DNA of 5,205 nt from Phyllobacteriaceae bacterium (GTDB lineage: Bacteria; Pseudomonadota; Alphaproteobacteria; Rhizobiales; Ancalomicrobiaceae): the NCBI GenBank assembly GCA_012517025.1, contig JAAYVT010000285.1, forward strand, positions 1 through 5,205, read 5' to 3'. This document shows, in pieces, positions 5,129-5,205 of the stretch. Numbering within the stretch: position 1 is the first letter of the stretch; every line of letters begins with the position of its first letter. Below the pieces are notes generated by a model, which had not been told where the DNA came from, made no database searches, and saw nothing but the letters and a program-made list of their open reading frames with translations. The translations under genes and the position numbers were made by a program.

Positions 5129-5205
5129 ATGCTGAAGTTTCTGATCATCGACGACCATCCGCTGTTCCGCGAGGCGCTGCCCTACGGCATCTCCGGCTTC
5201 GTCTC
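5129..5205 (+). CDS. LuxR/NarL-type response regulator (5' part only)
   Basis: Only 25 codons are present; the gene runs off the right edge. The translation begins MLKFLIIDDHPLFREALPYG. Beta strand one is FLIIDD with the acidic pair Asp8-Asp9, followed by HPLFREAL; this is the standard opening of NarL/FixJ receiver domains, most of which end in a LuxR-type helix-turn-helix (not in view). GGGAG at 5118-5122 lies 6 nt before the ATG. It is on the same strand as the dehydrogenase, 93 bp downstream, beyond two hairpins, so it probably has some independent expression. Quinoprotein alcohol oxidation loci in Pseudomonas (exa, ped) are controlled by regulators of this class, so a role in regulating this cluster is a reasonable inference. 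The phosphoacceptor Asp, DNA-binding domain and any partner kinase are outside the window. Confidence 0.85.
   Translation, partial: MLKFLIIDDHPLFREALPYGISGFV

Noticed and set aside
3089..5158. Very long minus-strand open frame (689 codons) opposite the dehydrogenase
   Set aside because: It mirrors the third-position GC bias of the real gene, has a low-complexity Gly/Ala/Val/Asp/Arg make-up and no recognisable domain or ribosome site. The plus strand encodes a complete family-typical enzyme.
1..5205. CRISPR arrays, insertion sequences, tRNA genes, prophage or transposase genes
   Set aside because: I saw no spaced direct repeats of array type, no terminal inverted repeats with a transposase and no tRNA-like clover-leaf. 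Composition is uniform apart from the two control regions.

Overview
The window looks like chromosomal DNA from a high-GC alphaproteobacterium, probably a Hyphomicrobiales-type methylotroph or alcohol oxidiser. This rests on the strong G/C bias at third codon positions, the Sec-exported quinoprotein gene set and the typical signal peptides; no rRNA or marker gene is present to confirm it. The locus is a periplasmic PQQ-dependent alcohol oxidation cluster, and nearly every gene belongs to a family known for clustering with quinoprotein alcohol dehydrogenases.

Layout. Minus strand, left: the first 45 codons of a YVTN-type beta-propeller protein (135 down to the window edge), preceded 31 bp upstream by a complete type I periplasmic binding protein of the 'PQQ-dependent alcohol dehydrogenase system' family (1366 to 167). 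A divergent, relatively AT-rich control region of about 220 bp (1367-1588) follows and carries repeated short motifs. Plus strand: a cytochrome c-550 of the PedF type (1589-2056) and, one base later, a type II (bac_3-like) quinoprotein-associated binding protein (2058-2933). A 323-bp gene-free leader with two dyads (2934-3256) comes next. Then comes a full PQQ-dependent alcohol dehydrogenase (3257-5035) of the ExaF/PedH type with the Asp-x-Asp signature of lanthanide-dependent enzymes. Two hairpins (5042-5110) separate it from the first 25 codons of a LuxR/NarL-type response regulator (5129 to the right edge).

How the parts fit. The dehydrogenase would oxidise ethanol or other primary alcohols, perhaps methanol, in the periplasm and pass electrons through the c-550 cytochrome to the terminal oxidase. 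The two binding proteins and the propeller are conserved companions whose biochemical roles are poorly known; no transporter ATPase or permease is visible here. The response regulator is a good candidate for controlling the cluster, as in the Pseudomonas exa/ped systems. The overall system is of a known kind. The least explained parts are the operator-like repeats in the two control regions and the roles of the two solute-binding proteins.
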